Shown here piece after piece: positions 34,579-42,695 of a stretch of DNA of 64,000 nt. Every line of letters begins with the position of its first letter. The stretch's first letter is position 1. The stretch is taken from assembly GCA_965234475.1 (NCBI GenBank), contig OZ248397.1:1240001-1304000 (forward strand). The letters run 5' to 3'. Below the pieces are notes generated by a model. It had not been told where the DNA came from and made no database searches. It saw only the letters and a program-made list of their open reading frames with translations. A program made the position numbers and the translations under genes. Origin of the DNA: Methylopumilus sp947499625 (GTDB taxonomy: Bacteria; Pseudomonadota; Gammaproteobacteria; Burkholderiales; Methylophilaceae).

Positions 34579-37500
34579 TAAGCTGCTTCCTTTGTCATGG
34601 CTAGATGCATTTCATTTAATGCGCGCTTATATTCATTTGGCATGACTTTAATAAATTGAGTTCTTGTTTTATCCCAATGGTCTAAAATCATTTTGGCGCG
34701 CTCACTTTGTGTATATGTCAGATGTTTTTCAATAAGCGTTTTTAAAATAACTTCGTCAGGCTGATTTAAATGCAGCGCTACTTTTTTTTGTGATTGTTGT
34801 GGCTCTAATTTTTCTAATGACACCATCGATGTATTACAACGTTTTGCAAATAATCCGTCTTCGTCGTATACATAAGCAACGCCACCAGACATACCCGCTG
34901 CAAAATTTTGTCCGGTGTTGCCTAACACGACGACTGTTCCGCCCGTCATATATTCACATCCATGATTTCCTACACCTTCAACCACTGCAGATGCCCCTGA
35001 ATTTCTTACACAGAAACGCTCGCCTGCAACACCGCTGAAATAGCTTTCCCCTGTGGTAGCCCCATACATCACAGTGTTACCGACAATAATATTTTCATGT
35101 GGTTTCGCTTTAAATGCTTTCGGAGGTTTAATCACGACACGTCCGCCACATAAACCTTTAGCTACATAGTCATTGCCTTCGCCAATAAGTTCCATAGAAA
35201 TGCCTTGTGCTAAGAATGCTGCAAAACTCTGTCCAGCGGAACCATTGAGAGTAATTTGAATGGTGTCTTGCGGCAAGCCTTGATGGCCATAACGTTTTGC
35301 AATTTCATGCGACAACATGGTGCCCACAGTTCGATTTGTATTCGTAATCGGTAAATTAATCGATACTTTTTCACGTTTCTCTAATGCGGGTTTTGATAAT
35401 TTAATAAGTGCATTATCAAGCGCGTGTTCAAGACCATGTGATTGTTCTTCAGTGTTGCGACGTGACACTTCTTTTTCGATATTAGGCAAGAAAAAGATTT
35501 TACTAAAATCAAGTCCATGAATTTTCCAATGAAGAATACCTTCTTGTGTATCAAGTAAATCTGCGCGACCAATGAGATCATTAAATTTACTAATGCCGAG
35601 GGAGGACATAAGCTCTCTTACCTCTTCAGCCACAAAGAAGAAATAATTCACAACATGTTCAGGTTGACCCGTAAAACGTTTACGTAATTCTGGATCTTGT
35701 GTTGCAACACCCACAGGGCAGGTGTTTAAATGGCACTTACGCATCATGATACAACCTTGCACCACTAAAGGTGCTGTTGCAAAACCAAATTCATCAGCAC
35801 CGAGCAATGCACCAATGACTACATCACGACCTGTTTTCATTTGTCCATCGACTTGCACAATGACGCGTCCGCGCAATCGATTAAGCACTAACGTTTGCTG
35901 TGTTTCAGCTAAGCCAATTTCCCAAGGTGTGCCTGCATGTTTAAGCGATGAAATAGGTGATGCACCTGTACCGCCATCATGTCCTGCAATCACAATGTGA
36001 TCGGATTTGGCTTTTGCCACGCCTGCTGCTACTGTGCCTACGCCTGTTTCAGAAACAAGCTTGACTGAGATGCTCGCACTTGGGTTGGCATTTTTTAAAT
36101 CATGAATCAATTGTGCTAAATCTTCAATTGAATAAATATCGTGATGCGGTGGTGGAGAAATAAGACCTACACCAGGAACAGAAAAACGAAGTTTTGCAAT
36201 ATAAGGGCTTACTTTGTAACCTGGAAGTTGTCCGCCTTCACCAGGTTTAGCACCTTGTGCCATTTTAATTTGAATTTGGTCAGCAGAACTTAAATATTCT
36301 GCCGTCACACCAAAGCGACCTGAGGCCACTTGTTTAATACGTGAACGCAGTGAATCACCTTTTTTAAGCTTGATATCACTCTCAATTAAATGAAGACCGA
36401 TGACGTTGGCTAACGTATTATCTTTGTCTAAAGTCAAGAAACGTTTCGCATCTTCGCCACCTTCACCTGTATTCGATTTTCCACCTATGCGATTCATAGC
36501 AATCGCTAAAGTGGTATGCGCTTCCGTTGAAATTGAACCCAATGACATCGCTCCCGTTACAAAACGTTTGACGATTTCTTTAGCGGGCTCCACTTCGTCT
36601 AATGCAATGGCTTGATTGATTGTTTTAAATTTAAATAAACCACGCAAAGTCATTTGACGTTTCGTTTGATTATTAATGAGCGCTGCATATTCTTTATATG
36701 TCGTATATTGATTGGTACGTGTTGCGTGTTGTAATTTAGCAATGGAGTCTGGTGTCCACATATGTTCTTCGCCTCTGACTCTAAATGCATATTCACCACC
36801 GGCATCTAATGCATTAGCTAATACAGGATCGCTACCAAAAGCAGATTGGTGGATACGCATAGTTTCTTCTGCAATTTCTTCAATCCCAATACCTTCAATA
36901 TTAGTCACTGTGCCTTTAAAGTAAGTGTTGATTAGTTGGGAGTTGAGTCCTACTGCCTCAAAAATTTGCGCACCACAATAAGATTGATAGGTTGAAATAC
37001 CCATCTTAGACATGACTTTGTAAAGACCTTTGCCAATCGATTTAATAAAATTCTTGTGGGCGAGAGCGTGATCAGTGGTCATAGCATTCATGGATTCATA
37101 TGCCAGCCACGGGCAAATCGCCTCCGCACCATAACCACCTAGAAGTGCGAAGTGATGAACTTCGCGTGCAGAACCTGTGTCGACCACTAAACCTGTATTG
37201 GTCCGAACACCTTCATGCACTAAATGTTGATGGGTAGCTGAAGTCGCTAACAATGCTGGAATGGCCATTCGATCTTTGGATTGATTGCGGTCAGATAAGA
37301 TCAGAATGTTGTAACCATCCTTCACCGCTTTATGTGCATCTTGGCGAAGTGTATCGATCGCTTTTTTCATGCCATATGCATCGTCTTTTTTAAGACCTTT
37401 CACATCGTATGTGATATCAAGGACTAAAGATTTGTAGGCGTCTTTTGTGAGCTTAGAAATATTTTTTAACTGTGTTAAATCGTCGAGTGTTAAAACGGGC

Positions 37501-39206
37501 TGACTTGTTTCAAGACGTGTCGTTGGTTTTGTTTCTTCCACCGCTAGTAAATTAGGTTTCGGTCCAATGAATGTCACAAGGGACATCACAAGCTCTTCGC
37601 GAATAGGATCAATCGGTGGATTAGTGACTTGTGCAAAGAGTTGTTTGAAGTAGTTATAGATAATTTTTGGTTTTTTAGATAACACAGGAAGCGCTGCATC
37701 ATTACCCATCGAACCTGCATTTTCTTCACCATTTGCAATCATCGGGGCTAAAATAAATTTAATATCTTCTTGTGTGTAGCCAAAACTTTGTTGTGTATCG
37801 AGAAGTGTTTCTTTAAGTTCAGCCTTACTATTTGTTTTTGGGAAGTCGCCTAAGAAATAACGTGAGCTATCAATCCATTGGCGATAAGGTTTGTGTGTCG
37901 CAAGTTCTTTTTTCACTTCTTCATCATCAATGATGCGACCTTTTTCCATATCAATCAGAAGCATTTTGCCTGGTTGCAAACGCCACTTCTTAATAATTTT
38001 TTCTTCTGGGAATTGCAGCACACCCATTTCAGATGCCATCATCACGAGACCATCATCCGTCATTAAATAACGAGCGGGGCGAAGTCCATTTCGGTCTAAC
38101 GTGGCACCAATCATTCGACCATCTGTAAATGCAACAGCCGCTGGGCCATCCCATGGTTCCATCAGTGCAGCGTGATATTCGTAGAATGCACGGCGATCTT
38201 CATCCATCATAGGATTACCCGACCATGCTTCAGGAATTAACATCATCATCGCGTGTGGCAGACTGTAACCACCGGCCACGAGCAACTCTAAACAATTATC
38301 AAAACATGCGGAGTCTGATTGACCTTCGACAATGAGTGGCCATAATTTTTCTAAATCGTCACCCAATAATGCGGATTGCATACTTTCATGGCGTGCGCGC
38401 ATCCAATTAACATTGCCTTGCACCGTATTAATTTCACCGTTGTGCGCAATCATTCTAAATGGATGTGCTAAATCCCAAGCGGGGAATGTATTCGTTGAGA
38501 AACGTTGATGCACTAAAGCCAACGCCGATGTCACACGTGCATCTTTTAAATCTGGGTAATAAGTATCCACTTCATTGGCAAGTAACATGCCTTTATACAC
38601 AATCGTGCGACTTGAAAGAGATGGAATATAAAACTGGACAGGATCATCGAGCCCTAATTTTTTAACGCTATGTTCAATGCGTTTACGAATGACAAAAAGT
38701 TTTCGTTCGAAATGATTTTGATCTTGTATATCTTTACCTTGACCAACGATGACTTGTTTGATTTTAGGTTCTACGGCTTTCGCAGCTTCTGCGATATTGG
38801 AATTGTTTGTCGGCACATCACGCCAAGCTAAAAATGTTTGGCCTTCTTCTTTGATAATGTCAGTGATGATTTTTTCACATTGAGTACGATACGTATTTGA
38901 TTGTGGCAAGAAAATAAGACCACATGCGTATTGGCCAGAAACGGGTAAATCAATAGATAATTTTCTTGCCTCATCCCGAATGAGGCCGTCTGGCATTTGA
39001 ATAAGGATGCCGGCACCATCACCTAATTTTGGATCATAACCTGTCGCGCCACGATGCGTTAAGTTGGTTAAGATCTGAAGACCTTGCGCCACAATCGTGT
39101 GACTTTTTGTGCCATGGATATTCGCGACAAAACCGACACCACAGGCGTCATGCTCGTTTTTAGGGTTATAGAGACCTTGTTGCTCAGGTCTTTCGAATTG
39201 AGTCAT
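34578..39206 (-). CDS. gltB: Glutamate synthase (NADPH) large subunit
   Basis: 1542 residues. GltB transfers the amide of glutamine to 2-oxoglutarate, giving two glutamates. The N-terminal Ntn-amidotransferase domain has its nucleophile at Cys22 (DACGVGF), so a 21-residue propeptide should be removed. The FMN-binding synthase domain is in the middle (GGKSNTGEGGEDAKRF, VAGHDGGTGASP) with the 3Fe-4S motif CIMMRKCHLNTC (Cys-x5-Cys-x4-Cys). The GXGXG-rich beta-helix forms the C-terminus. Its own promoter probably lies in the 74-base gap after hemL. Confidence 0.98.
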   Translation of the reverse strand: MTQFERPEQQGLYNPKNEHDACGVGFVANIHGTKSHTIVAQGLQILTNLTHRGATGYDPKLGDGAGILIQMPDGLIRDEARKLSIDLPVSGQYACGLIFLPQSNTYRTQCEKIITDIIKEEGQTFLAWRDVPTNNSNIAEAAKAVEPKIKQVIVGQGKDIQDQNHFERKLFVIRKRIEHSVKKLGLDDPVQFYIPSLSSRTIVYKGMLLANEVDTYYPDLKDARVTSALALVHQRFSTNTFPAWDLAHPFRMIAHNGEINTVQGNVNWMRARHESMQSALLGDDLEKLWPLIVEGQSDSACFDNCLELLVAGGYSLPHAMMMLIPEAWSGNPMMDEDRRAFYEYHAALMEPWDGPAAVAFTDGRMIGATLDRNGLRPARYLMTDDGLVMMASEMGVLQFPEEKIIKKWRLQPGKMLLIDMEKGRIIDDEEVKKELATHKPYRQWIDSSRYFLGDFPKTNSKAELKETLLDTQQSFGYTQEDIKFILAPMIANGEENAGSMGNDAALPVLSKKPKIIYNYFKQLFAQVTNPPIDPIREELVMSLVTFIGPKPNLLAVEETKPTTRLETSQPVLTLDDLTQLKNISKLTKDAYKSLVLDITYDVKGLKKDDAYGMKKAIDTLRQDAHKAVKDGYNILILSDRNQSKDRMAIPALLATSATHQHLVHEGVRTNTGLVVDTGSAREVHHFALLGGYGAEAICPWLAYESMNAMTTDHALAHKNFIKSIGKGLYKVMSKMGISTYQSYCGAQIFEAVGLNSQLINTYFKGTVTNIEGIGIEEIAEETMRIHQSAFGSDPVLANALDAGGEYAFRVRGEEHMWTPDSIAKLQHATRTNQYTTYKEYAALINNQTKRQMTLRGLFKFKTINQAIALDEVEPAKEIVKRFVTGAMSLGSISTEAHTTLAIAMNRIGGKSNTGEGGEDAKRFLTLDKDNTLANVIGLHLIESDIKLKKGDSLRSRIKQVASGRFGVTAEYLSSADQIQIKMAQGAKPGEGGQLPGYKVSPYIAKLRFSVPGVGLISPPPHHDIYSIEDLAQLIHDLKNANPSASISVKLVSETGVGTVAAGVAKAKSDHIVIAGHDGGTGASPISSLKHAGTPWEIGLAETQQTLVLNRLRGRVIVQVDGQMKTGRDVVIGALLGADEFGFATAPLVVQGCIMMRKCHLNTCPVGVATQDPELRKRFTGQPEHVVNYFFFVAEEVRELMSSLGISKFNDLIGRADLLDTQEGILHWKIHGLDFSKIFFLPNIEKEVSRRNTEEQSHGLEHALDNALIKLSKPALEKREKVSINLPITNTNRTVGTMLSHEIAKRYGHQGLPQDTIQITLNGSAGQSFAAFLAQGISMELIGEGNDYVAKGLCGGRVVIKPPKAFKAKPHENIIVGNTVMYGATTGESYFSGVAGERFCVRNSGASAVVEGVGNHGCEYMTGGTVVVLGNTGQNFAAGMSGGVAYVYDEDGLFAKRCNTSMVSLEKLEPQQSQKKVALHLNQPDEVILKTLIEKHLTYTQSERAKMILDHWDKTRTQFIKVMPNEYKRALNEMHLAMTKEAA

Positions 39207-39239
39207 AAACTACATTAAAAAGATTAAACGGAGCCTTCA

Positions 39240-39268
39240 ATAATAAAGCCTAACGCCGTGTAATTCAA
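39240..39268 (-). promoter_or_regulatory. Predicted sigma-70 promoter of gltB
   Basis: On the minus strand, TTGAAT (39268-39263) and TATTAT (39245-39240) are spaced by 17 bases, 34 bases or more upstream of the gltB ATG. The match is good but short, so the call rests on spacing and position. Confidence 0.45.
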
Positions 39269-39280
39269 CAATTATTGAGC

Positions 39281-40561
39281 TTATTTAAGGACTTGAAACA
39301 CTTCTTTTGCGGCTTCAATCGTTTGATGGATATCCTCATCTGTATGGGCGATGGATACGAAGCCCGCCTCAAATGCGGAAGGGCCGAAGTAGAATCCGGA
39401 AGTTAACATGTGATGGAAGAATTGATTGAACTGTTCTTTATTGCTTTTCATGATTTCATCAAAGCTTGTGGGCGCTTTTTCACTAAAGTAAATACCAAAC
39501 ATACCGCCTACTGATTGCGCGCTGAATTTAACATGCAAATCATGTGCAGCTTTTGTTAAACCATCTACGAGTGATTTGGTTTTCTTAGTTAATTCTTCAT
39601 AAAAATTTGGTGCTTGCACGAGTTTTAATGTCGCAAGTCCTGCCGCTACTGCCACAGGGTTTCCAGACAACGTACCTGCTTGATATACAGCGCCTATAGG
39701 TGCTAAACATTGCATAATATCGCGTCGTCCGCCAAAAGCACCCACGGGTAAACCGCCACCAATGACTTTACCAAGTGTCGTCAAATCAGGCTTAACACCA
39801 TAGAGCGCTTGAGCGCCACCTATATGCACTCTAAAGCCTGTCATCACTTCATCAAAAATAAGTACCGCACCATGTTTAGTACATAATTCACGGAGTGTTT
39901 TTAAAAATTCGATGTTGGGAATGATGAGATTCATATTGCCTACGACTGGCTCAATAATAACAGTCGCAATCGTGTCACCTTTTTCTTTAAAGAGTTTTTT
40001 TAAAGCTTCCACATCGTTATAAGGTAACGTTAATGTATGTTTTGCGACATCCTCTGGAACGCCAGCGGAACTTGGCTCTCCAAAGGTTAAGAGTCCTGAA
40101 CCTGCTTTAACTAATAGTGCATCTGCATGACCGTGATAACACCCTTCGAATTTCACTAAAGTATCTCGCTTGGTGAATCCGCGTGCGACACGAATCGCAC
40201 TCATCGTGGCTTCCGTGCCTGAACTCACGAGTCTCACTTGTTCAATACTAGGGACAAATTTGACAAGTAATTCCGCCATCTCGAGTTCTCGTTTTGTGGG
40301 AGCGCCAAATGACAAACTATCGAATGAAGCTTCTTGAACCGCTTTTAAGACTTGCGGGTGCGCATGGCCTAATATCATGGGGCCCCAGGAATTGATGTAG
40401 TCAATATATTCGCGCCCATCCTCATCCCATAATTTGCTACCCAAACCTTTTTTGAAAAAAATTGGCGTACCACCGACAGACTTAAATGCACGTACGGGAG
40501 AATTGACGCCGCCTGGAATGACTTTTTGTGAGCGTTCAAATAGCGTTTTATTTTGACTCAT
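39281..40561 (-). CDS. hemL: Glutamate-1-semialdehyde 2,1-aminomutase
   Basis: 426 residues. HemL makes 5-aminolevulinate, the first committed tetrapyrrole precursor in the C5 pathway. It is a class III PLP aminotransferase: IPGGVNSPVRAF at the start, GTEATMSAIRVARG for phosphate binding, LIFDEVMTGFRV, and the PLP Lys in TTLGKVIGGGLPVG. It lies 6 bases downstream of thiE, so it shares a transcript with the thiamine genes. Confidence 0.97.
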   Translation of the reverse strand: MSQNKTLFERSQKVIPGGVNSPVRAFKSVGGTPIFFKKGLGSKLWDEDGREYIDYINSWGPMILGHAHPQVLKAVQEASFDSLSFGAPTKRELEMAELLVKFVPSIEQVRLVSSGTEATMSAIRVARGFTKRDTLVKFEGCYHGHADALLVKAGSGLLTFGEPSSAGVPEDVAKHTLTLPYNDVEALKKLFKEKGDTIATVIIEPVVGNMNLIIPNIEFLKTLRELCTKHGAVLIFDEVMTGFRVHIGGAQALYGVKPDLTTLGKVIGGGLPVGAFGGRRDIMQCLAPIGAVYQAGTLSGNPVAVAAGLATLKLVQAPNFYEELTKKTKSLVDGLTKAAHDLHVKFSAQSVGGMFGIYFSEKAPTSFDEIMKSNKEQFNQFFHHMLTSGFYFGPSAFEAGFVSIAHTDEDIHQTIEAAKEVFQVLK

Positions 40562-40567
40562 ATCGAT

Positions 40568-41194
40568 TTAATGAAACATCTTTAAAAATGTTTCTGCGGT
40601 TTCCTTAATGGTTTTAGCCTCAAAAAGACTGGTAATGACAGCGATCGCATCAACACCTGCCTCAATCACATCATGAGCATTATTCACGGTGATGCCTCCA
40701 ATTGCAACGATGGGGATATGAATCTCACGTTTTGCTTCTCTTAAAAGCGCTAAAGTGGCTCTCGGAGCATTGGGTTTTGTGGGAGTGGGGAACACAGCCC
40801 CAAAAGCGACGTAAGTTGCACCCTCTTTTTGAGCCTGTTTTGCACGGTCTAATTGGTCATAACATGAGCTTCCAATGATGGCATCTTCGCCTAAAATACG
40901 CCTAACTTCGGCGATATTGTCATCATTTTCACCTAAATGAACACCATCTGCTTCCAAAATACGGCACATCTCGACATCATCATTCACAATGCAAGGTACG
41001 CCATATTCTCGACAAAGACGTAAAATAGCAGCACATTGCTGTATTTTAACGGCACGATCCTGTATTTTACTGCGATATTGCACCATAAAAGCGCCGCCTT
41101 CGATGACTAATTGCGTTTTATGGATAAGTGTATTTAAGTCAGCCATATCAGGGGTGATGGCGTACAAACCTTTAATGATGAATGAATCGCGCAT
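40568..41194 (-). CDS. thiE: Thiamine-phosphate synthase
   Basis: 208 residues from the ATG at 41194 (MRDSFIIKGLYAITPD). The frame is open further upstream, but that part only copies thiD coding sequence in another frame. ThiE joins hydroxymethylpyrimidine pyrophosphate and thiazole phosphate. Family blocks: LYAITPD, MVQYRSK, CIVNDDVE, DGVHLGE, IGSSCYD, AFGAVFPTPTKP and IVAIGGI. It overlaps the end of thiD by 23 bases, so translation is coupled to it. Confidence 0.95.
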   Translation of the reverse strand: MRDSFIIKGLYAITPDMADLNTLIHKTQLVIEGGAFMVQYRSKIQDRAVKIQQCAAILRLCREYGVPCIVNDDVEMCRILEADGVHLGENDDNIAEVRRILGEDAIIGSSCYDQLDRAKQAQKEGATYVAFGAVFPTPTKPNAPRATLALLREAKREIHIPIVAIGGITVNNAHDVIEAGVDAIAVITSLFEAKTIKETAETFLKMFH

Positions 41195-42011
41195 ATTCCA
41201 ATTCATCATCATGAGCCCAAAAGAGTCGATCTGGAACAAATTGGCCCATACCAGGCTTATACCCATGCTTTAAAGACTGCCAAGTAAAGCGCTGTCCTTC
41301 TTGTATCGCTTCTTCTAATGTGGAACCTAATGCCATACAACCAGCGATGGCTGAAGCTAAAGTACAACCTGAGCCGTGATAGCTACCCACTAATCTTTCC
41401 CAGTTGTAACTCTTCACTTTGCCATGCTCGTTATATAAAGTGTTAATCACTTCGGTCGTCACTTCATGGGTGCCTGTAATTAAAGCCAATTGGCAACCCG
41501 TATTAAGCAGTCGCTCCGCACATTCATCTAAACTCGCTTCACCAAAATCATCACTATCTTTAAATGCTAAGCGTCTTGCTTCAATGCTATTCGGTGTAAT
41601 AAGTGTTGCTTGGGATAACAATAAGTCTGACATCGCATTAATCATTTCATCGGTGACTAATGCATCGCCTCGACCTGAGGCTAATACAGGATCGATGATG
41701 AGCGGGATTGAGGGATAGTCCGCCACAATTTCGGCAATCATAGCAATCGTCTCAACGCTGCCTAACAAACCTAATTTGAATGCAGAGACTTCCATGTCTT
41801 CCAATAAAGTGCGCGCTTGATCATTCACCCAATCCGCATCGAAAGCCATCATGCTATCAACGCCTGAGGTATCTTGCACGGTAATGGCAGTGGTCACAGA
41901 CAAAGGATGGCAACCTAAACTAGCTAAAGTTAAAACGTCAGCTTGCAGTCCAGCGCCGCCTGTCGGATCGGTCGCTGAAAATGTCATCACGCATGGAGGA
42001 TTTTTTTTCAC
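41172..42011 (-). CDS. thiD: Hydroxymethylpyrimidine/phosphomethylpyrimidine kinase
   Basis: 279 residues. ThiD phosphorylates hydroxymethylpyrimidine twice to the pyrophosphate used by ThiE. It is a ribokinase-fold protein: SATDPTGGAGLQADV near the start, IDPVLASGRGDALV, and the anion-hole/catalytic Asp region GSYHGSGCTLASAIA. It is first in a thiD-thiE-hemL series. No TPP riboswitch core is present in the 55 bases before it, unlike thiC. Confidence 0.95.
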   Translation of the reverse strand: MKKNPPCVMTFSATDPTGGAGLQADVLTLASLGCHPLSVTTAITVQDTSGVDSMMAFDADWVNDQARTLLEDMEVSAFKLGLLGSVETIAMIAEIVADYPSIPLIIDPVLASGRGDALVTDEMINAMSDLLLSQATLITPNSIEARRLAFKDSDDFGEASLDECAERLLNTGCQLALITGTHEVTTEVINTLYNEHGKVKSYNWERLVGSYHGSGCTLASAIAGCMALGSTLEEAIQEGQRFTWQSLKHGYKPGMGQFVPDRLFWAHDDELEYARFIHH

Positions 42012-42066
42012 TTTAATTTATTCTTTAAACTGAGTTTTTTAACATGCTCTTTTATATGATGAGATT

Positions 42067-42348
42067 TTATTTGCGCTTGAAGTCGCGATAGAAGTTTTCG
42101 TGGGGAGCAATGACTTCTAAATAAATAAGGTATACACGATCTTCAATAGTATATCCGAGAAGATAGAGTTGAGTTTGACTGTAAAACTTATAAACAAAAA
42201 GGCTCGATAAATCACCTTTTTTTCGTTCGCCAATGGTAGGGGTTTTTGCTATTTGAGCGACAGCTTTATCAACATCTTCTATAACATTGCTATGGAGCTT
42301 TTTGTATTGACGAATGAATCGTCTTTTTTGTAAAACTTTATACGCCAT
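42067..42348 (-). CDS. Type II toxin, RelE/ParE family
   Basis: 93 residues of the RelE/ParE fold: VLQKRRFIRQYKKL at the start, then GDLSSLFVYKFYSQTQLYLLGY and a terminal IAPHENFYRDFKRK with the HENFYRDLK-like motif seen in one ParE-like subgroup. The target (mRNA or gyrase) cannot be decided from the sequence; the motif is typical of putative ParE-like toxins. The ATG shares a base with the antitoxin stop (TAATG). Confidence 0.85.
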   Translation of the reverse strand: MAYKVLQKRRFIRQYKKLHSNVIEDVDKAVAQIAKTPTIGERKKGDLSSLFVYKFYSQTQLYLLGYTIEDRVYLIYLEVIAPHENFYRDFKRK

Positions 42349-42575
42349 TATTTATTTTTACGAAGAGGCACAAAAGGCACAGCATCATCTATAGGCTCAG
42401 CCATAGAGATTAAAGATGCAGCAATAAAGTCTACGGGTAAATCGGGGTTATCTAAAGCTGTACGGCCCACTTTTGCCCAAAACTCAATTTGTCCAGAAAT
42501 TGTGCGATGCTCAGCTTTAGCTTGATCTCGCGCGGAAATATATAAGTCTTCTTCAATACGAACTGGCATGCCCAT
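42348..42575 (-). CDS. ParD-like type II antitoxin
   Basis: 75 residues. MPVRIEEDLYISARDQAKAE and RTISGQIEFWAKVGR form a ribbon-helix-helix DNA-binding N-terminus of the ParD-like family that accompanies the HENFYRDLK-type toxins. The acidic/hydrophobic tail (DDAVPFVPLRKNK) is expected to wrap the toxin. It comes first in the operon, with operator and promoter just upstream. Confidence 0.85.
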   Translation of the reverse strand: MGMPVRIEEDLYISARDQAKAEHRTISGQIEFWAKVGRTALDNPDLPVDFIAASLISMAEPIDDAVPFVPLRKNK

Positions 42576-42592
42576 AGTTATTCCTCTAAATT

Positions 42593-42608
42593 TACTACAA
42601 AAGTAGTA
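42593..42608. promoter_or_regulatory. Palindromic operator of the ParD-like/RelE operon
   Basis: TACTAC-AAAA-GTAGTA is a perfect 6-base inverted repeat, 18 bases before the antitoxin start and just downstream of the predicted -10 element. This is the usual place and form of a ribbon-helix-helix antitoxin operator. Confidence 0.7.
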
Positions 42609-42611
42609 TTT

Positions 42612-42640
42612 ATTATAAGTTGAATAATTCTCTATTGCAA
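42612..42640 (-). promoter_or_regulatory. Sigma-70 promoter of the ParD-like/RelE operon
   Basis: On the minus strand TTGCAA (42640-42635) and a consensus TATAAT (42617-42612) are spaced by exactly 17 bases, immediately upstream of the palindromic operator. The promoter is near-consensus. Confidence 0.75.
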
Positions 42641-42695
42641 GCGTCTTGTTACTGGACGCTTAACGATTGCAGCATAAAATTAATACCTGTGATAT

